Shown: positions 1 to 11,772, counted from the stretch's first letter. The stretch is 64,000 nt of DNA from Colocasia esculenta (GCA_014218235.1 CM024755.1:164789941-164853940), one strand, 5' to 3'. The notes: generated by a model from the letters alone, not told the origin. Program-made: numbers and translations.

Positions 1-7
1 TACTTAC

Positions 8-404
8 ATCTCCATCAATAAAACAGTTATTAAAAAGCAAGTTCTCCAAATATTTTTGATATATGAGAGCATTGGAGGATGTGGTGTACACTAATTCACT
101 GTCATTGGAAAATAAAAAGCTATGTCAGAAATTCAACATTGCAAAAGTGAGGATGTAAAAAAAAGATAACTCACTTATGTACAATGTCATTGTGTAAGAA
201 GTCTTCAATAAATTTTGCATCTTCATCAGGAATTTTACATTTTTCCAGCATAATCTCTTCTATACTCCCGGTGAGACTGTAATAGAAGAAGATGAATAGA
301 AAAATGTTAGTAACCATCAAGTAGAAGATTAACCAATGAAGAAATATGCCAAGAAACATACCACTAATTTCATTTCTTTACTCTTTAAGTCATCCAAACA
401 CTCA
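8..404 (-). pseudogene. ULP-like gene 1, downstream exons (8-98, 175-276, 362-404)
   Basis: Three exon-like segments on the minus strand continue the gene whose 5' exons lie at 26163-27765 beyond the gypsy insertion. The segment 8-98 is bounded by an AG acceptor and a GTAAGTA donor and encodes a peptide ending FNNCFIDGD. The segment 175-276 is bounded by TTACAG and a GTGAGT donor and encodes IEEIMLEKCKIPDEDAKF. The segment 362-404 is the end of exon 3 and ends at a GTATG donor. Exons 4 and 5 join in phase across the AAT codon, but exon 3 to exon 4 does not close in frame with the sites I can see. The peptides match, in order and style, the minus-strand exons at 33.3-33.65 kb of ULP-like gene 2, which lead into a Ulp1 catalytic domain. 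The catalytic part of this gene would lie before position 1. Confidence 0.55.
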
Positions 405-1878
405 TGTAAGACCCTCGAATTTTTGCCCTCTTATTTAGATGTTTGGTTGTGTAATGTTTAGATGCTTGTGAGTATATATAAATATATGTATTTCTATACA
501 TATTATAATTAAATAAAGTTGTACATGTACGTATGCTTGTTTAATTATGTACATATGGTGTTTATGTAATACATTGTACATTATATGTATGTATGTACAT
601 AGTGTAAGCTTGGTGTTCTACATTTCTGTGTTCTGGCCGAAGGGCCATTTAACGTCAACATGCATAGACGTTCGGTGTTGATTTGACGTTCAGATCGATG
701 GACGCCAACTGCAAGTTGGCGCCAACCGAGGTGGACGTCTACTTCCCAGAACATGTGCGATTTTAGATCCAGAAACGTCCATGATTTCTTCGCCCTCGGT
801 TTAGGAAACCTCCGTCCAACGGTAGGATCCCCTACCTAAATGCGTACCCGACTGTCCTAGCTTATAAAAACACCTTCTCTGGCCGAATTAGATCCTTTTT
901 GGCTATTGTCAAAAACCCTAGAAACCTATGCAAACCTGAAACTTTGAGGCTCTGGATCTGGCGACTTGGTGCAATTCCGGGCGATCTACATCGACTGGAA
1001 GGAGCTTTGAACATCAAGGAAGGCTTCCCTGACTCCGGCGTGCTTCATCCATCAACACAGACGCCAGATCGAGGGGAGATTGGAGGGCTTCTTGGCTTGG
1101 CCGAGGAGAGCTTCTCCGACAAACTAATCATGTCTAGCAATTTTTAAGAGGCAAGTAGTTCTTGTACATTAATCCTACACATGTCAGCTAGGTCCTAGGG
1201 AATTTTTGGGAATTTTCCTCGTGTCCTTGAACCCCCCATTCACCATTATTTCTGCGTTCAGTTTGTGTTTGCACAGATAGGAACTTAACAGCAACATCTT
1301 GTGCCATTAAGATCTATGGTTAGCGGCCACTGATGGTGCCTTTAACCAATGTTGGCGGCGGCATCTGTGCCGCCAAGTTCAACAGATTTTGACAGCATGC
1401 ATACTTTGATCCTTATGACCTATTTTACAGATTTCTGGATATGATACTTGTTATAAAAATATATATATACATGGTCAAGCATATTCAGTAGATCATGCCA
1501 TGTGATTAGGTCGAATTTTTGTCAACTGTGCTATTTATTAGAATTTCTGTAACAAGATATTTAGCATTATTTAGCATTGATAAATTCTGTTTAAATAGAT
1601 CCATGATAAATTAGGATTTCAGAAAATTTCTGCGACTGTATAATGACTGTTAGTAGGTTTTGAAATTGATATACGTGATTGTACTGCTGTGGGCCATGTG
1701 TAGTTGAATTTAGTGGTAAATGTGATTGAAGCATGTTTTAATTATTAAAATTGTTTTACAAATCTGAAAAATATGAGAAATTGAGCATGTAATAGGGTTA
1801 CTGTTGGGAATCTATGATTAAAATTTCATAGCATTTTGATAACAGTAGGTACTGTCATGAGTTAAATGAGAGAAAATG
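405..1878 (+). repeat. 5' LTR of the gypsy element, first part
   Basis: The sequence matches the 3' LTR from 23285 to about 24788 with scattered single-base differences and small length changes. It stops abruptly at 1878, where Sirevirus internal sequence begins. The LTR resumes at 18124 at a point equivalent to about 25974 of the 3' LTR. About 1.2 kb of LTR is therefore missing, not just displaced. Confidence 0.92.
863..870 (+). promoter_or_regulatory. TATA box in the gypsy 5' LTR
   Basis: TATAAAAA lies in a CCTAGCT context and is preserved at 23779-23786 in the 3' LTR. It sits about 0.46 kb into the LTR, a plausible U3/R boundary. Transcription would start roughly 30 bases downstream. Confidence 0.5.
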
Positions 1879-4447
1879 ACTCTCTACTTAGGGAGGTACT
1901 GGACTCCATTTCTCAGGGGGAGCCAGTTTCAAGTGATCCACATGAAAGGGCCATGGAAGAAGCTTCAGGCCGGCAGGAGTAAATTTCAGCACAAGTCGAT
2001 TTTGTTTTGGTCGATGCTCCCATTCAGTGGGAGCAAGGAAAAATTGTGGAAGAGGCTCCTATTCAGGGGGAGCAAGGTATTGAGAAGGAAGCAGCATCTC
2101 AAGGGGCACATACTGAAGATGCTCCTGTAAATGAAGGGTATAATGAAATTCCAATAGAGGTCGAGGAGCAAGTGGAAAGGAGAAGCCTAACCAAGAAAAT
2201 TGCTCATAGAAGGCAGAAGAAATTTCTAAAGAAGGTGCACTTGAAGCCTATCTTGAAGAGATTAGATGATCAAGGTGAAGTCTTGACCTCAGTTCAGTCA
2301 GCTATGAGTTATGTCATTGTGCGCCAGGAATCAATGTCAAATGACATTTCTCATATAAATAATGCCATGAAGTGGTTCAATAAGGAACTGAGCTCTATGA
2401 AGGTGATGGTGTCTAAGTTTTTGAAGGCAGTAGGACCCAAAGATCCTACTCCTCAAGAGTGTGAGCCTTCAGGGCAAAGTGAAGGTAATGCAGGGCCATC
2501 CGGGCCAATTGATTTTGATCTCGTGGAGCTGCCATCAGGGCCTTCAGTTGATGCTCCAGCAGGGCCATCAGGGCAAGTATTGTAGTTCAACCTTCTAAAA
2601 ATATGCCTATTGAAGATTTTGATATCAGTCAGGGGTCTGGGCCATCTAGACCGGGAGAGGAGATTACTATCCCAGTGGAATCTGTAGCTAAAAGAGCTGA
2701 ACATGCTGTAGCTCCTGAGCCCCCTGCCTCTTCTACTCTTCCCACTCCAGCCCCACTTTCTCCACCTACCTCATCCACTGCACCTCTAGCTCCAACCACA
2801 TTTAAACGACCCCGTCCAAGACCTATATCCTCTCCTCAACCATTTCCTTCTCAATCTGCTTTATCTCCTATTTCTTCCACCATTGTTCCTTCTCCACCAT
2901 CTTCTCCTCTGTTTCCACCAGCATCCTCTTCTGATGGGCCCTCTTCACCTTCTGGTCCTTCTTCCTCAAACACCTTTGCTCTCCCTACCATAACTCCTGT
3001 CTCTCTCTTCAATCCACCTACACCTCCCTCCTTTATTTCCATTATTCCTGAGGGTGCCCAACTCACATAGGTGGAAATCCAGGATATCAAGGATGAATTT
3101 GAAGTAGCATTACTTCGTTCAGTCCTGGCTGTTAGGACCCATACTCACAGGACATGCTCTTCTAGTCCTATCTCTAAACAGAGGAGACTCACTTCCACTC
3201 ATCCTATCTCCTCTGAACATTGTTATCCTCTCTTTTGGTTTTCCCTTTCTATCTCCAATAAGCAGAAACTTCTCTACGAAGAATATCTCCAAAAAGTAGT
3301 TTTTGCCCACACTTTTGGCCTTCCCTTCCAAAATCTTTCTGATCATCTTACCCCCATCTTTCCCTACACCCATCTCTCTAAGGCTCAACAGTCAAAAATT
3401 TTCTCCTTGACTGAAGCCAAACCTGAAGAGCAATGGGCTCGGAGCAACAGAGATCTGTACAGTCAATTCCGTCGAGTTCAAGCTGCCAGATATCCACTTA
3501 GGGAAACTCTTCTTCCTCTTTATGAATGGTTCCAAATCCATCACAAAAATCTATTTGGACCTTTCATTTAGAAAGAGATCAAGTTTATCAGGAAATATCA
3601 GATGTACAGTAACTACTGCTATGTAAATCGCCTCCCGGAATCTCAGCTGGGTCAATTCCGTGCAGCTATTAGGGCCCTCAGTTCAAGCACAGCTCATACT
3701 GACTCCCTTCAGGTCGATTTTGCTACTTTAGTTATTCCTGATGTAGTGTTCCTTCCCCCTCTCCATGCCTTGATTATGGACTCTTCTGTGGGAACACTTA
3801 TTTTTGAACGAGCTGCAAGGGTCATGGCGAGGTTATTTGTGCAAGATGGTCGTGATCTATCTTTCCCGAGATTTGTCTTCAAGCAATATCTTCAGGGGCA
3901 TATCAAGGCCGATGTCCTGGCCCCCATTCTCTCTGAATGTGACAGGTTGTCTCCTGCTGATTGGACAAAGCTCTATCCCTTGTCCGCTCAGCAGCTAGAA
4001 GATCTTAATGCTTCTCAGGCCAGCTCAAATCAACCTCCTTTGACACCCGGTGAATTTTTGGATGCCAACTCTCTTCACCTCATCTGGGATTCCTATCTGA
4101 CCTGGGTCGAACGATACAAGGTCTTCTCTACTTTAAAGAAGGAGCTTAGATCCCATCAGATTGACTATCCTCTTAAGATTGATGCCTTCCTTCGGTTTGC
4201 CAGTTTTGGGTCATTCTTATCCTACAAGATCACCCTTGGCAGTGCTAAATATGGGGATTTCATTTCAGATCAAAGGCAACTTCATATCAAGAGGATGGTT
4301 CCCACCATGGGACCCTCCTATCAAATTGAGTTTGGAGCCTTTCAAGCTTTTTTTTAAGAGCAGGAGCGCCAGGCACTCCGTGTCATCAGGCGCTTTGTCT
4401 CCCTTTTATCTCCTGCCTATTATTTACCTGTACTTCCTCAAAACTAA
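1879..4447 (+). pseudogene. Env-like ORF of the Sirevirus, truncated copy A
   Basis: This is the C-terminal two thirds of the long third ORF, collinear with 13175-15747. A one-base deletion lies near 2571 (GGGCAAG here, GGGCCAAG in copy B). Stops at 3068-3070 and 3569-3571 are TAG where copy B reads CAG. A TAA at 4355-4357 is shared in position with copy B, and the natural end is TAA at 4445-4447. In places copy A keeps the better reading: it lacks the two-base insertion that breaks copy B near 14990, and it has TGG (about 4103) where copy B has TAG. The protein is Gln/Glu-rich, then Pro/Ser/Thr-rich, then a globular-looking C-terminal part. Confidence 0.75.
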
Positions 4448-4522
4448 TTAAATTCATTTGGTTGAGTGCCTTTACATTTTTTCTCTTCTTCTTTGTCTCA
4501 GTTTATCATTTTGCTTAATGAC

Positions 4523-4643
4523 AAAAAGGGGGAGAACTATTACAAGCTCTGAAATACATATTTCTTGTTTCATAAGATTTCAGAATTCGTAGAATTTTGT
4601 GTACTACTTGTTGAAGTTTTGTCATCACCAAAAATGGGGAGAT
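4523..4643 (+). other. Multiple polypurine tracts before the shared LTR
   Basis: A purine run AAAAAGGGGGAGA starts at 4523, and a second, AAAAATGGGGAGAT, ends at 4643 immediately before the LTR start TGATGAACAG. The same pair stands at 15823 and 15930-15943 before the 3' LTR. Repeated tracts of this form are a known hallmark of Sireviruses. Confidence 0.75.
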
Positions 4644-5049
4644 TGATGAACAGTCTATCCCCATATAATTTAATATATTACATTTCTATTTTGGTGATTA
4701 ACAAAACCATGTTACTTTCTACAAGTACAGGAAATAATACCAAAGGAAAACAAGTCAAAATAGGTAAGCATTCTCACACTGCATAAATAGCATCATATTT
4801 TATCCAAGTACACATCAGTTTCTTTTGTAGATCACAACGATTATAGTAGAACTGCAACGATTTCCTCATAACGCTTTCTCAATGCTTCAACGGTTTCTTC
4901 ATAGCTTTCAAGCATCATTTGATTTCAACAGAAATCATTACCACATCGACTTTATTCATGTTACATCGATTTCAGTAGAGCCATAACGATTTACCCATAA
5001 CATTGCTTGGATAAAAGAAGTTGTTCTCATAACGATTCGTTAAGAGAGC

Positions 5050-5575
5050 GCATCGCAACGATTTCTTCAGACTTCGTAATGATTTGCTCATCGCAACGAT
5101 TTCTTTAGACTTCGTAACGATTTGCTCATCACAACGATTTCTTCAGACTTCGTAACGATTTGCTCATCACAACGATTTTCTTCAGAATTCGTAACGATTT
5201 GCTCATCACAACGATTTCTTCAGACTTCGTAACGATTTGCTCATTGCAACGATTTCTTCAGACTTCGTAACGATTTGCTCATCGTAACGATTTCTTCAGA
5301 CTTCGTAACGATTTGCTCATCACAATGATTTTTTCAGACCTCATAACGATTTGCTTTGCGCAACGATTTCTTTAGCGCTCATAATGATTTCTTTAGCGCT
5401 TATAACGATTTGCTTTGCGCAACGATTTCTTTAGCGCTCATAACGATTTGCTTTGTGCAACGATTTCTTTAGCGCTCATAACGATTTCTTTAGCGCTCAT
5501 AACGATTTGCTTTGCGCAACGATTTCTTTAAAGCTCACAACGATTTGCTTTCTATAATGATTTCTTCAGTAAACA
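5050..5575 (+). repeat. Tandem array with AACGATTT core in the Sirevirus LTR
   Basis: Units of about 36 bases alternate CAACGATTTCTTCAGACTTC with GTAACGATTTGCTCAT, so the core AACGATTT recurs roughly every 18 bases. A second unit type (CTTTAGCGCTCAT / GCTTTGCG) takes over after about 5345. The array lies in U3, upstream of the TATA box at 6067. Its counterpart in the 3' LTR spans about 16350-16830 and has fewer units. Confidence 0.9.
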
Positions 5576-6066
5576 CTTGATCATAACGATTTCATAAGTC
5601 ATATAGGCATCGACTTTATGTTTTATATCAACTTGATATTTATCTTATTTCTGAATGCGTTGAAAAGTCAAAATCTTCTCATATCTTTATGACAGCTTTG
5701 CATTAAATGTAGATTGAACGTATCTCTGCATGCATGCAGACGATCACGTCTACCATTATGCTTACTCTGTGTGTATCTTTTAAAACAAGCTATTTGGTAT
5801 TACTATTTTGGTGAATATTCACATCAACGTTTACTGACAACAAGAGACAGCCTAGCTGTCTACTATTCTAGCATTTAATGTATGCAGGGTCCTAAAGACA
5901 TTCTGACATACAACGTCGGACCATATAGACGCCAAAAGATCCTATCTCTTTACGTGCACAAATGGATAAAAGTCTATTGACTAAAAGCTTCCAAGTTTCA
6001 AACAGTCTAACGTCTATCAAACAAAGAGACAACGGTTACTTCAACGACTACATTTCAAATTGGAGA

Positions 6067-6074
6067 TATAAATA
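6067..6074 (+). promoter_or_regulatory. TATA box in the Sirevirus 5' LTR
   Basis: TATAAATA is preserved at 17329-17336 in the 3' LTR, downstream of the AACGATTT array. It is a reasonable core promoter, placing R and U5 in the last 0.75 kb of the LTR. Confidence 0.6.
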
Positions 6075-6356
6075 CAAGATAGCAGCTCCAGAAGAAAAGA
6101 TAGAAGAGAAGAAACTTACCATCGAATACCACAAGCATTTGCAGATCTTCTGAAAAGAATCCGAGAGCCAAGAATTCAATTCTAGTGTGTCATTAGCTCT
6201 TTGCTCTCTGTGCTCTAATAGAAATCCTAAGAGAGCCAGTGTAGTTCTGAGAGAGTGCCTTGTTTAGATTATTTGCTCTCAGTGCTAGTAGCTTCAGATC
6301 TTGTCTTGATAAAGCTTGATCTAGGGGCTTATTTTCCTGCTTATTCTTGTCTTGTG

Positions 6357-6575
6357 CATGTTCCCTTCTGGTGTGAAGGAAGACCTTGTGGGATCCAGGG
6401 TGTTGTGTTCCCTTCTGTTGTGAAGGAAGACCTGGTGGGGATCCAGGGTGTTGTAGTTCCCTTCGTGTGAAGGAAGACCTGGTAGGGATCTAGGGTGTTG
6501 TAGTTCCCTTCGTGTGAAGGAAGACCTGGTGGGGATCCAGGGTGTTGTAGTTCCCTTCGTATGAAGGAAGACCAG
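6357..6575 (+). repeat. Tandem hairpin-forming repeats in LTR R/U5
   Basis: Five imperfect units of about 45-58 bases each begin TTCCCTTC(G/T), continue with GTGTGAAGGAAGACC and end in GGTGTTGTAG. In each unit TTCCTTC-type and GAAGGAA-type arms face each other across four to six bases, so RNA from this part would carry a row of small stem-loops. The same array is at about 17620-17840 in the 3' LTR. Confidence 0.85.
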
Positions 6576-6865
6576 CTAAGCTGGGTGTTGTAGTGTCCAT
6601 AAGGGGACTGTACCTTAAATAGTGGAATCCTGAGTTATTGCTCAGGGACTGGACGTAGGACTCCTAAGGATAGGAGGTCCGAACCAACATAAACTCTGTG
6701 TGTTGTGTGATTGATTTCCTGTGTGTACATTTGCTATTTATTCTAACTTTCACTAACCTTCATCGAAGACCGTCCTTGTGTGAATGTTTTAAGTACAGGT
6801 ACTAATCAAATAATTTTTTAAAGACCCATTCACCCCCCCTCTGGGCTCGTCAACTGGGCAACAAG

Positions 6866-6877
6866 TGGTATCAGAGC
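6866..6877 (+). other. Sirevirus primer-binding site
   Basis: TGGTATCAGAGC lies two bases after the LTR. It is complementary to the 3' end of plant initiator methionine tRNA, the usual primer for copia elements. Confidence 0.9.
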
Positions 6878-6927
6878 GAGTCTCTTCGACAAAGTAGAAG
6901 ATCTAACGATCTGAAGAGTAAAGATCC

Positions 6928-8700
6928 ATGGCAGCCCAAGGTAACATTGAAGGTCAGTCTATCAATCGACCCCCTCTCTTCGATGGTGAAGATTATGCTT
7001 ATTGGAAAACCAGGATGGAGTATTTCCTGCAAGGTTTCAATTATCAAATCTGGTCCATAGTAGAAGAAGGCGATCTCCTAGTCACAAATGAGAAGGCTCA
7101 GTGGACAGATGATGACAGGAAAAAGATTTCCTTGAACTGTAAGGCTAAAAGCATTCTATGTTGTGCTCTCAACAAAAAAGAGTTCAATAGAGTGTCAGCC
7201 TGCAAATCTACAATGGAAATGTGGGAAAAGCTCAGAATTACCTATGAAGGCACAGACAAAGTAAAGGAGACAAGAATTGACATCCTTGTTACACAATATG
7301 AGAGATTTCAGATGCCATCAGGTGAGTCCATAACTCAAATGTTTAGTAGATTTACTGATATTACAAATGGGTTGGCTGGTCTAGGAAAAACTTATGAGAT
7401 TGGAGACATGGTAAGGAAAATTCTCAGATCCCTACCATCCTCATGGACCCCAAAGGTAACGGCCATTGAGGAAGCCAATGATCTAAAAAGGATGTCCTTG
7501 GAAAAACTCGTCGGGTCCCTTATGGCCCATGAAATAAATATGGAGAGATTAGGAGAGTCCTCAAGCAAGAAAAAGCACCCTAATGCTTTGACAGCCGAAG
7601 AAGAATCATCAGAAGCAAGCTCAGATAACAGTGAAGGCATTGAGGATAGTGAAAATGAAGAAGCAATGCTATCAAGAAGACTGCAACGAATTCTAGCTAA
7701 GAAAAAGAAGTTTCATTCTGGCAGAAGGTTCTTCAAGAAAAATAAAGAATTTAGGAAGCCAGAAGGAAAGGATCTGAAGAAAGGAGAACCAATATGCTAT
7801 GAGTGCAAGAAGCCTGGACATATCAAGGCAGAATGTCCAAAGCTTAAGAAAGATGGACACAAGAAAAAGGACAACTTCAGACGATTTAAGAACTACAAGA
7901 AAAAGGCAATGGCAGCCACTTGGGAAAACAGCAGCGACTCAGACAGTGAGTCAAGCTCAAGCAGTAATAAAGACGAAGCCAACCTGGCGTTCATGGCAAA
8001 TACAGATGATATGGTAACATCTGACTCCTCCTTTGATTCCTGCAATAATTCTGATTCGGATAATTTAGAGGAAGCATTCAATGAACTATATGATAAATAT
8101 AGAGATATATCTAAATTATTGAAAGATAGTAAGAAAAACATTGCTTGCTTAGAAAACACAAACTCAGATCTAAAGTCAGAAAATGAACAGTTAGAAAAAC
8201 AGTTAACTGAACTTAAAAGAAGAAATGAGTTATTATATGAAAATCTAAAAGCTAAGAATGAACAAATAATTAAATTAGAAAAACAAGCAAGCTCAGATGA
8301 ACTGAAAACTGAAATTAAAACACTAACAGACGAAAATATACAGTTATCTAGCACATTAGAAAAATTCACTAATGGTAAAAACTCCCTAATATTAAAAGGT
8401 GCTAGAAGATCAGGTAAGAAGAAAAATAGATTAGGATATACACCCCCTAATAATGAAGAAACAATAATATATCCTAAAACATATCCGACTCCAAAATTTG
8501 TACCTGAACAAGACATAACATACAAAGTAAACTTTAAATATATAGAAAAAGTAACTAAACTATCCTGTTGCAGTCACTGTAACAAATTAGGACATATTAT
8601 AACTACATGTCCAACTAAACATAAGAAATGGATAATAAAAAGGGAAACCAGTGATACTAACCAATCAGGACCCAAAAGAACTTGGGTACCTAAAACTTAA
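6928..8700 (+). CDS. gag: Sirevirus Gag polyprotein
   Basis: The 590-codon ORF is open from ATG to TAA, the only long intact ORF of the element. The N-terminal capsid-like part (residues about 10-230) has the copia gag signature NRPPLFDGEDYAYWKTRM. A classic zinc knuckle CYECKKPGHIKAECP lies near residues 290-304, after a Lys-rich basic stretch. Residues about 385-490 are heptad-like and rich in Glu, Lys, Leu and Asn, a probable coiled coil. A second knuckle, CSHCNKLGHIITTCP, lies near residues 551-565. Long Gag proteins with a coiled coil are typical of Sireviruses. The stop overlaps the next ATG (TAATG, 8698-8702). Gag would form the cytoplasmic particle packaging the element RNA. Confidence 0.9.
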   Translation: MAAQGNIEGQSINRPPLFDGEDYAYWKTRMEYFLQGFNYQIWSIVEEGDLLVTNEKAQWTDDDRKKISLNCKAKSILCCALNKKEFNRVSACKSTMEMWEKLRITYEGTDKVKETRIDILVTQYERFQMPSGESITQMFSRFTDITNGLAGLGKTYEIGDMVRKILRSLPSSWTPKVTAIEEANDLKRMSLEKLVGSLMAHEINMERLGESSSKKKHPNALTAEEESSEASSDNSEGIEDSENEEAMLSRRLQRILAKKKKFHSGRRFFKKNKEFRKPEGKDLKKGEPICYECKKPGHIKAECPKLKKDGHKKKDNFRRFKNYKKKAMAATWENSSDSDSESSSSSNKDEANLAFMANTDDMVTSDSSFDSCNNSDSDNLEEAFNELYDKYRDISKLLKDSKKNIACLENTNSDLKSENEQLEKQLTELKRRNELLYENLKAKNEQIIKLEKQASSDELKTEIKTLTDENIQLSSTLEKFTNGKNSLILKGARRSGKKKNRLGYTPPNNEETIIYPKTYPTPKFVPEQDITYKVNFKYIEKVTKLSCCSHCNKLGHIITTCPTKHKKWIIKRETSDTNQSGPKRTWVPKT

Positions 8701-11700
8701 TGTTTTTATTTCAGGGCAATCTTCGAGAATCCAAATGGTATCTGGACAGTGGGTGCTCAAGGCACATGTCAGGAAATCGGAAGCTATTCACTCATCTCCA
8801 AGCTGAAGAAGGAACAGTTACCTATGGAGACAATGGAAAAGGAACAGTCATAGGCAGTGGTTCTGTGCGCAACAAAGGGAAAACAATTATTGAGGATGTA
8901 CTGTGTGTCAAGGGGTTGAAGCATAACCTCATAAGCATCAGCCAGCTTTGTGACAAAGGTCATCAAATTAAGTTCCAAGAGTCTAAGTGCAATATCCTGA
9001 AGGATAGAGCAATAATATTTGAAGCCAACAGAGAAAAGAACCTGTATGTGCTTTATCTTGAAGATCTCAAGGATCAAGACATTTGCTTAGCAGCCAATAA
9101 AGAGCAGTCCACTGAGCTGTGGCACAGAAGACTAGGTCATTGCAGTTTGGATGGCATGAACAAGCTTATAAAGAGGTCTTGTGGAAGGTCTGCCAAAGGT
9201 CAGCACTAAAATGAATGGCATCTGCAAACCTTGTGCAAAAGGGAAGCATACCAAGAGTTCCTTCAAGTCAAAGACTGTGGTAACCACCTCTAAACCCTTA
9301 GAACTCCTTCATATGGATTTATTTGGGCCAATGAGAACAACTAGTCTAGGAGGAAGGAATTTTGGGTTTGTTATTATCGATGATTATTCCAGATTTACAT
9401 GGGTCTCCTTCTTGGAACATAAAGATGATACTTTTGAGAGCTTTGTAAGCTTCAGCAGGAAAGTTCAGAAAGACAAGAAGTTTTGCATTGTTGGAATCCG
9501 GTCAGATCATGGAGGAGAATTTCAAAATGAAATATTTGCAAAATTCTGTGATGACCAGGGGATTGAGCACAACTTCTCAGCACCAAGGACACCACAGCAA
9601 AATGGAGTTGCTGAGAGGAAAAATAGAACTTTATTGGATATGGCAAGAACAATGCTGTCAGAATATGATTTGTCAAGGTATTTCTGGGCTGAAGCAGTAA
9701 ACACAACAAGCTACATCATTAATAGAGTAATGATCAGGCCAATTCTGAAGAAGACAGCTTATGAGTTGTTCAAAGGGAAGAAACCGAAGATCAGTCACTT
9801 CAGAACTTTTGGATGTCCATGCTTCATCCACAACAACGGCAAAAGAGACATTGGTAAGTTGGATGCCAAATCAGATGCAGGCATCTTCATGGGGTATACT
9901 TCTAAACCCAAAGGCTATAGAATATTTAATAAACGCACCTTATTGATTGAACAATCTGTGCATATTATTTTTGATGAGACTAACCCTTCCTTGAGAAAGG
10001 AAGAAGATAGTGACAATGAAGATGCAGACGAATTGTCTAAGAAACTAAGGGATACCTCAATTGAAGACAAGGATGATCCACCTCTGGAAGACATGCAACA
10101 ACAAGATATTGCACATGAAAATCTTCCAAAGGAATGGAGATACAAGAAGGATCACCCACCTGAGAACATCATTGGTGATCCAACTGTAGGGGTAAGAACA
10201 AGAGGTAATGTAATCCCTTGTGATTACTTAGCTTTTGTTTCTCAAATAGAGCCTAGGACAGTTAATGAAGCTCTTACTGATGAATCTTGGATTTTAGCCA
10301 TGCAAGATGAACTGAATCAGTTCAAGAGAAACCAGGTATGGTCACTTATTCCTAGACCATCAGATCATCCAGTTATTGGCACCAAATGGGTGTTCAGAAA
10401 TAAATTGGATGAAACTGGTGTGATCTTAAGAAACAAGGCCAGATTGGTAGCTCAGGGCTATTCCCAAGAGGAAGGCATTGATTTCGATGAAACCTATGCT
10501 CCTGTAGCTAGACTTGAGGCTATTAGGATTTTACTTGCATATGCATCTGCTCTAGATTTAAAGCTATTTCAAATGGATGTTAAATCCGCATTTTTAAATG
10601 GTTTTATTAAGGAGAAAGTGTATGTTGAACAGCCTCCAGGTTTTGATAATACAGAATTTCCAAATCATGTTTTTAAACTTCATAAGGCATTATATGGTTT
10701 AAAGCAAGCACCAAGAGCCTGGTATGAAAGGCTTTGCTCTTTTTTATTAAACCATGGTTTCAGTAGAGGTCAAGTAGATAGCACCCTTTTTATAAAGTCA
10801 AAGGTCAAACATGTTTTACTTGTTCAAATTTATGTAGATGACATAATATTTGGATCTACTGATGAGTCTCTTTGCAAGTACTTTGAAAAGCTCATGCAGG
10901 GAAAATTCGAGATGAGCATGATGGGGGAGCTGAACTACTTCCTTGGATTATAAATCAAGCAAGGAGGAGATGGCACCGACATCTGTCAAGCTAAATACAC
11001 CAAGGAACTCCTGAAGAAATTTGGATTCAAAAATTCCAAACCACTGTCAACACCAATGAGCACATCAACAAGAATGGACAGTGATAAAGATGGTAAGAAG
11101 GTAGATCAGAAGATCTACAGAGGTATGATAGGTTCTTTACTTTACTTAACTGCCAGCAGACCTGATATACTATTTAGTGTATGCATGTGTGCTAGATATC
11201 AAGCAGATCCTAGAGAATCTCATTTAATTAGTGTTAAAAGAATTTTCAGATACTTGTCTAGAACTCATGATCTAGGTATTTGGTATCCAAAATCATATGA
11301 AATAAACTTAGTAGGGTACTCTGATGCTGACTATGCTGGATGCAAATTAGATAGAAAAAGCACCAGTGGTTGTTGTCAATTCCTTGCAAGGTGTCTGATA
11401 TCCTGGTCCTCTAAGAAGCAAAATTCAGTAGCACTCTCAACAGCTGAAGCATAGTACGTGGCTGCTGGAAGTTGCTGTACACAACTCCTATGGATAAAGC
11501 AACACCTTGAGGACTATGGAATGAACATCAAGTCTATCCCAATGTTGTGTGACAACACTAGTGCCATAAACCTAACCAAGAACCCAGTACAGCACTCAAG
11601 AACCAAACACATTGAGGTTAGATATCATTTTATTCGTGATCATGTAGCTAATGGTAATATAGAAATTTCATTCATAGACACAAATAATCAGTTAGCAGAT

Positions 11701-11772
11701 ATCTTCACAAAAGCCTTGTCCGAAGAAAGATTTACACCTCTCAGAAGGGAATTAGGTATGTGTAAATTGTGA
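8700..11772 (+). pseudogene. pol: Sirevirus Pol: protease, integrase, reverse transcriptase, RNase H
   Basis: Domains in order: aspartic protease (WYLDSGCSRHMSG near 8735); GAG-pre-integrase (LWHRRLGH near 9118); integrase core with its acidic residues visible in HMDLFGP, RSDHGGEF and NGVAERKNRT; RT with MDVKSAFLNG and catalytic YVDD near 10830; and RNase H with YSDADYAGCKLDRKSTSG and a terminal SRTKHIEVRYHFIRDH. The frame changes near 9177, in KR/LVEGLPK. TAA at 10951-10953 replaces the Gln of FLGLQIKQ, and TAG at 11452-11454 lies in the AEA-YVAA motif, where Glu is usual. Catalytic motifs are intact but the reading frame is not. From about 9178 the frame is again that of gag. Confidence 0.92.

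Larger units (their letters stand above)
1879..4643 (+). mobile_element. Truncated Sirevirus copy (3' internal part) sharing an LTR with the complete element
   Basis: The segment is collinear with 13175-15943 of the complete element: the second half of the env-like ORF, the 3' untranslated part and the polypurine tracts. It runs directly into the LTR at 4644. The left edge at 1878/1879 joins gypsy LTR to the middle of the env-like ORF with at most one base of shared sequence. The simplest reading is a former LTR-internal-LTR-internal-LTR tandem of which the left part, with about 1.2 kb of adjacent gypsy LTR, was deleted. Confidence 0.85.
4644..6863 (+). repeat. Sirevirus 5' (shared) LTR, 2220 bp
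   Basis: It starts TGATGAACAG and ends GGGCAACA. It is collinear with 15944-18123 with few differences, the largest being in the number of units of the AACGATTT array. It ends two bases before the primer-binding site. Confidence 0.93.

Noticed and set aside
5050..5575. Regular short repeats with spacers, superficially like a CRISPR array
   Set aside because: They are head-to-tail LTR repeats with no unique spacers, present in both LTRs of a plant retrotransposon.
7392..8525. Minus-strand ORFs opposite the Sirevirus gag
   Set aside because: Shadows of the plus-strand coding sequence, without recognisable domains or signals.
8680..8715. A mini-intron at the gag/pol boundary (GTACCT to TTTATTTCAG)
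   Set aside because: Only about 29 bases, too short for a plant intron; frame decay or another mechanism is more likely.
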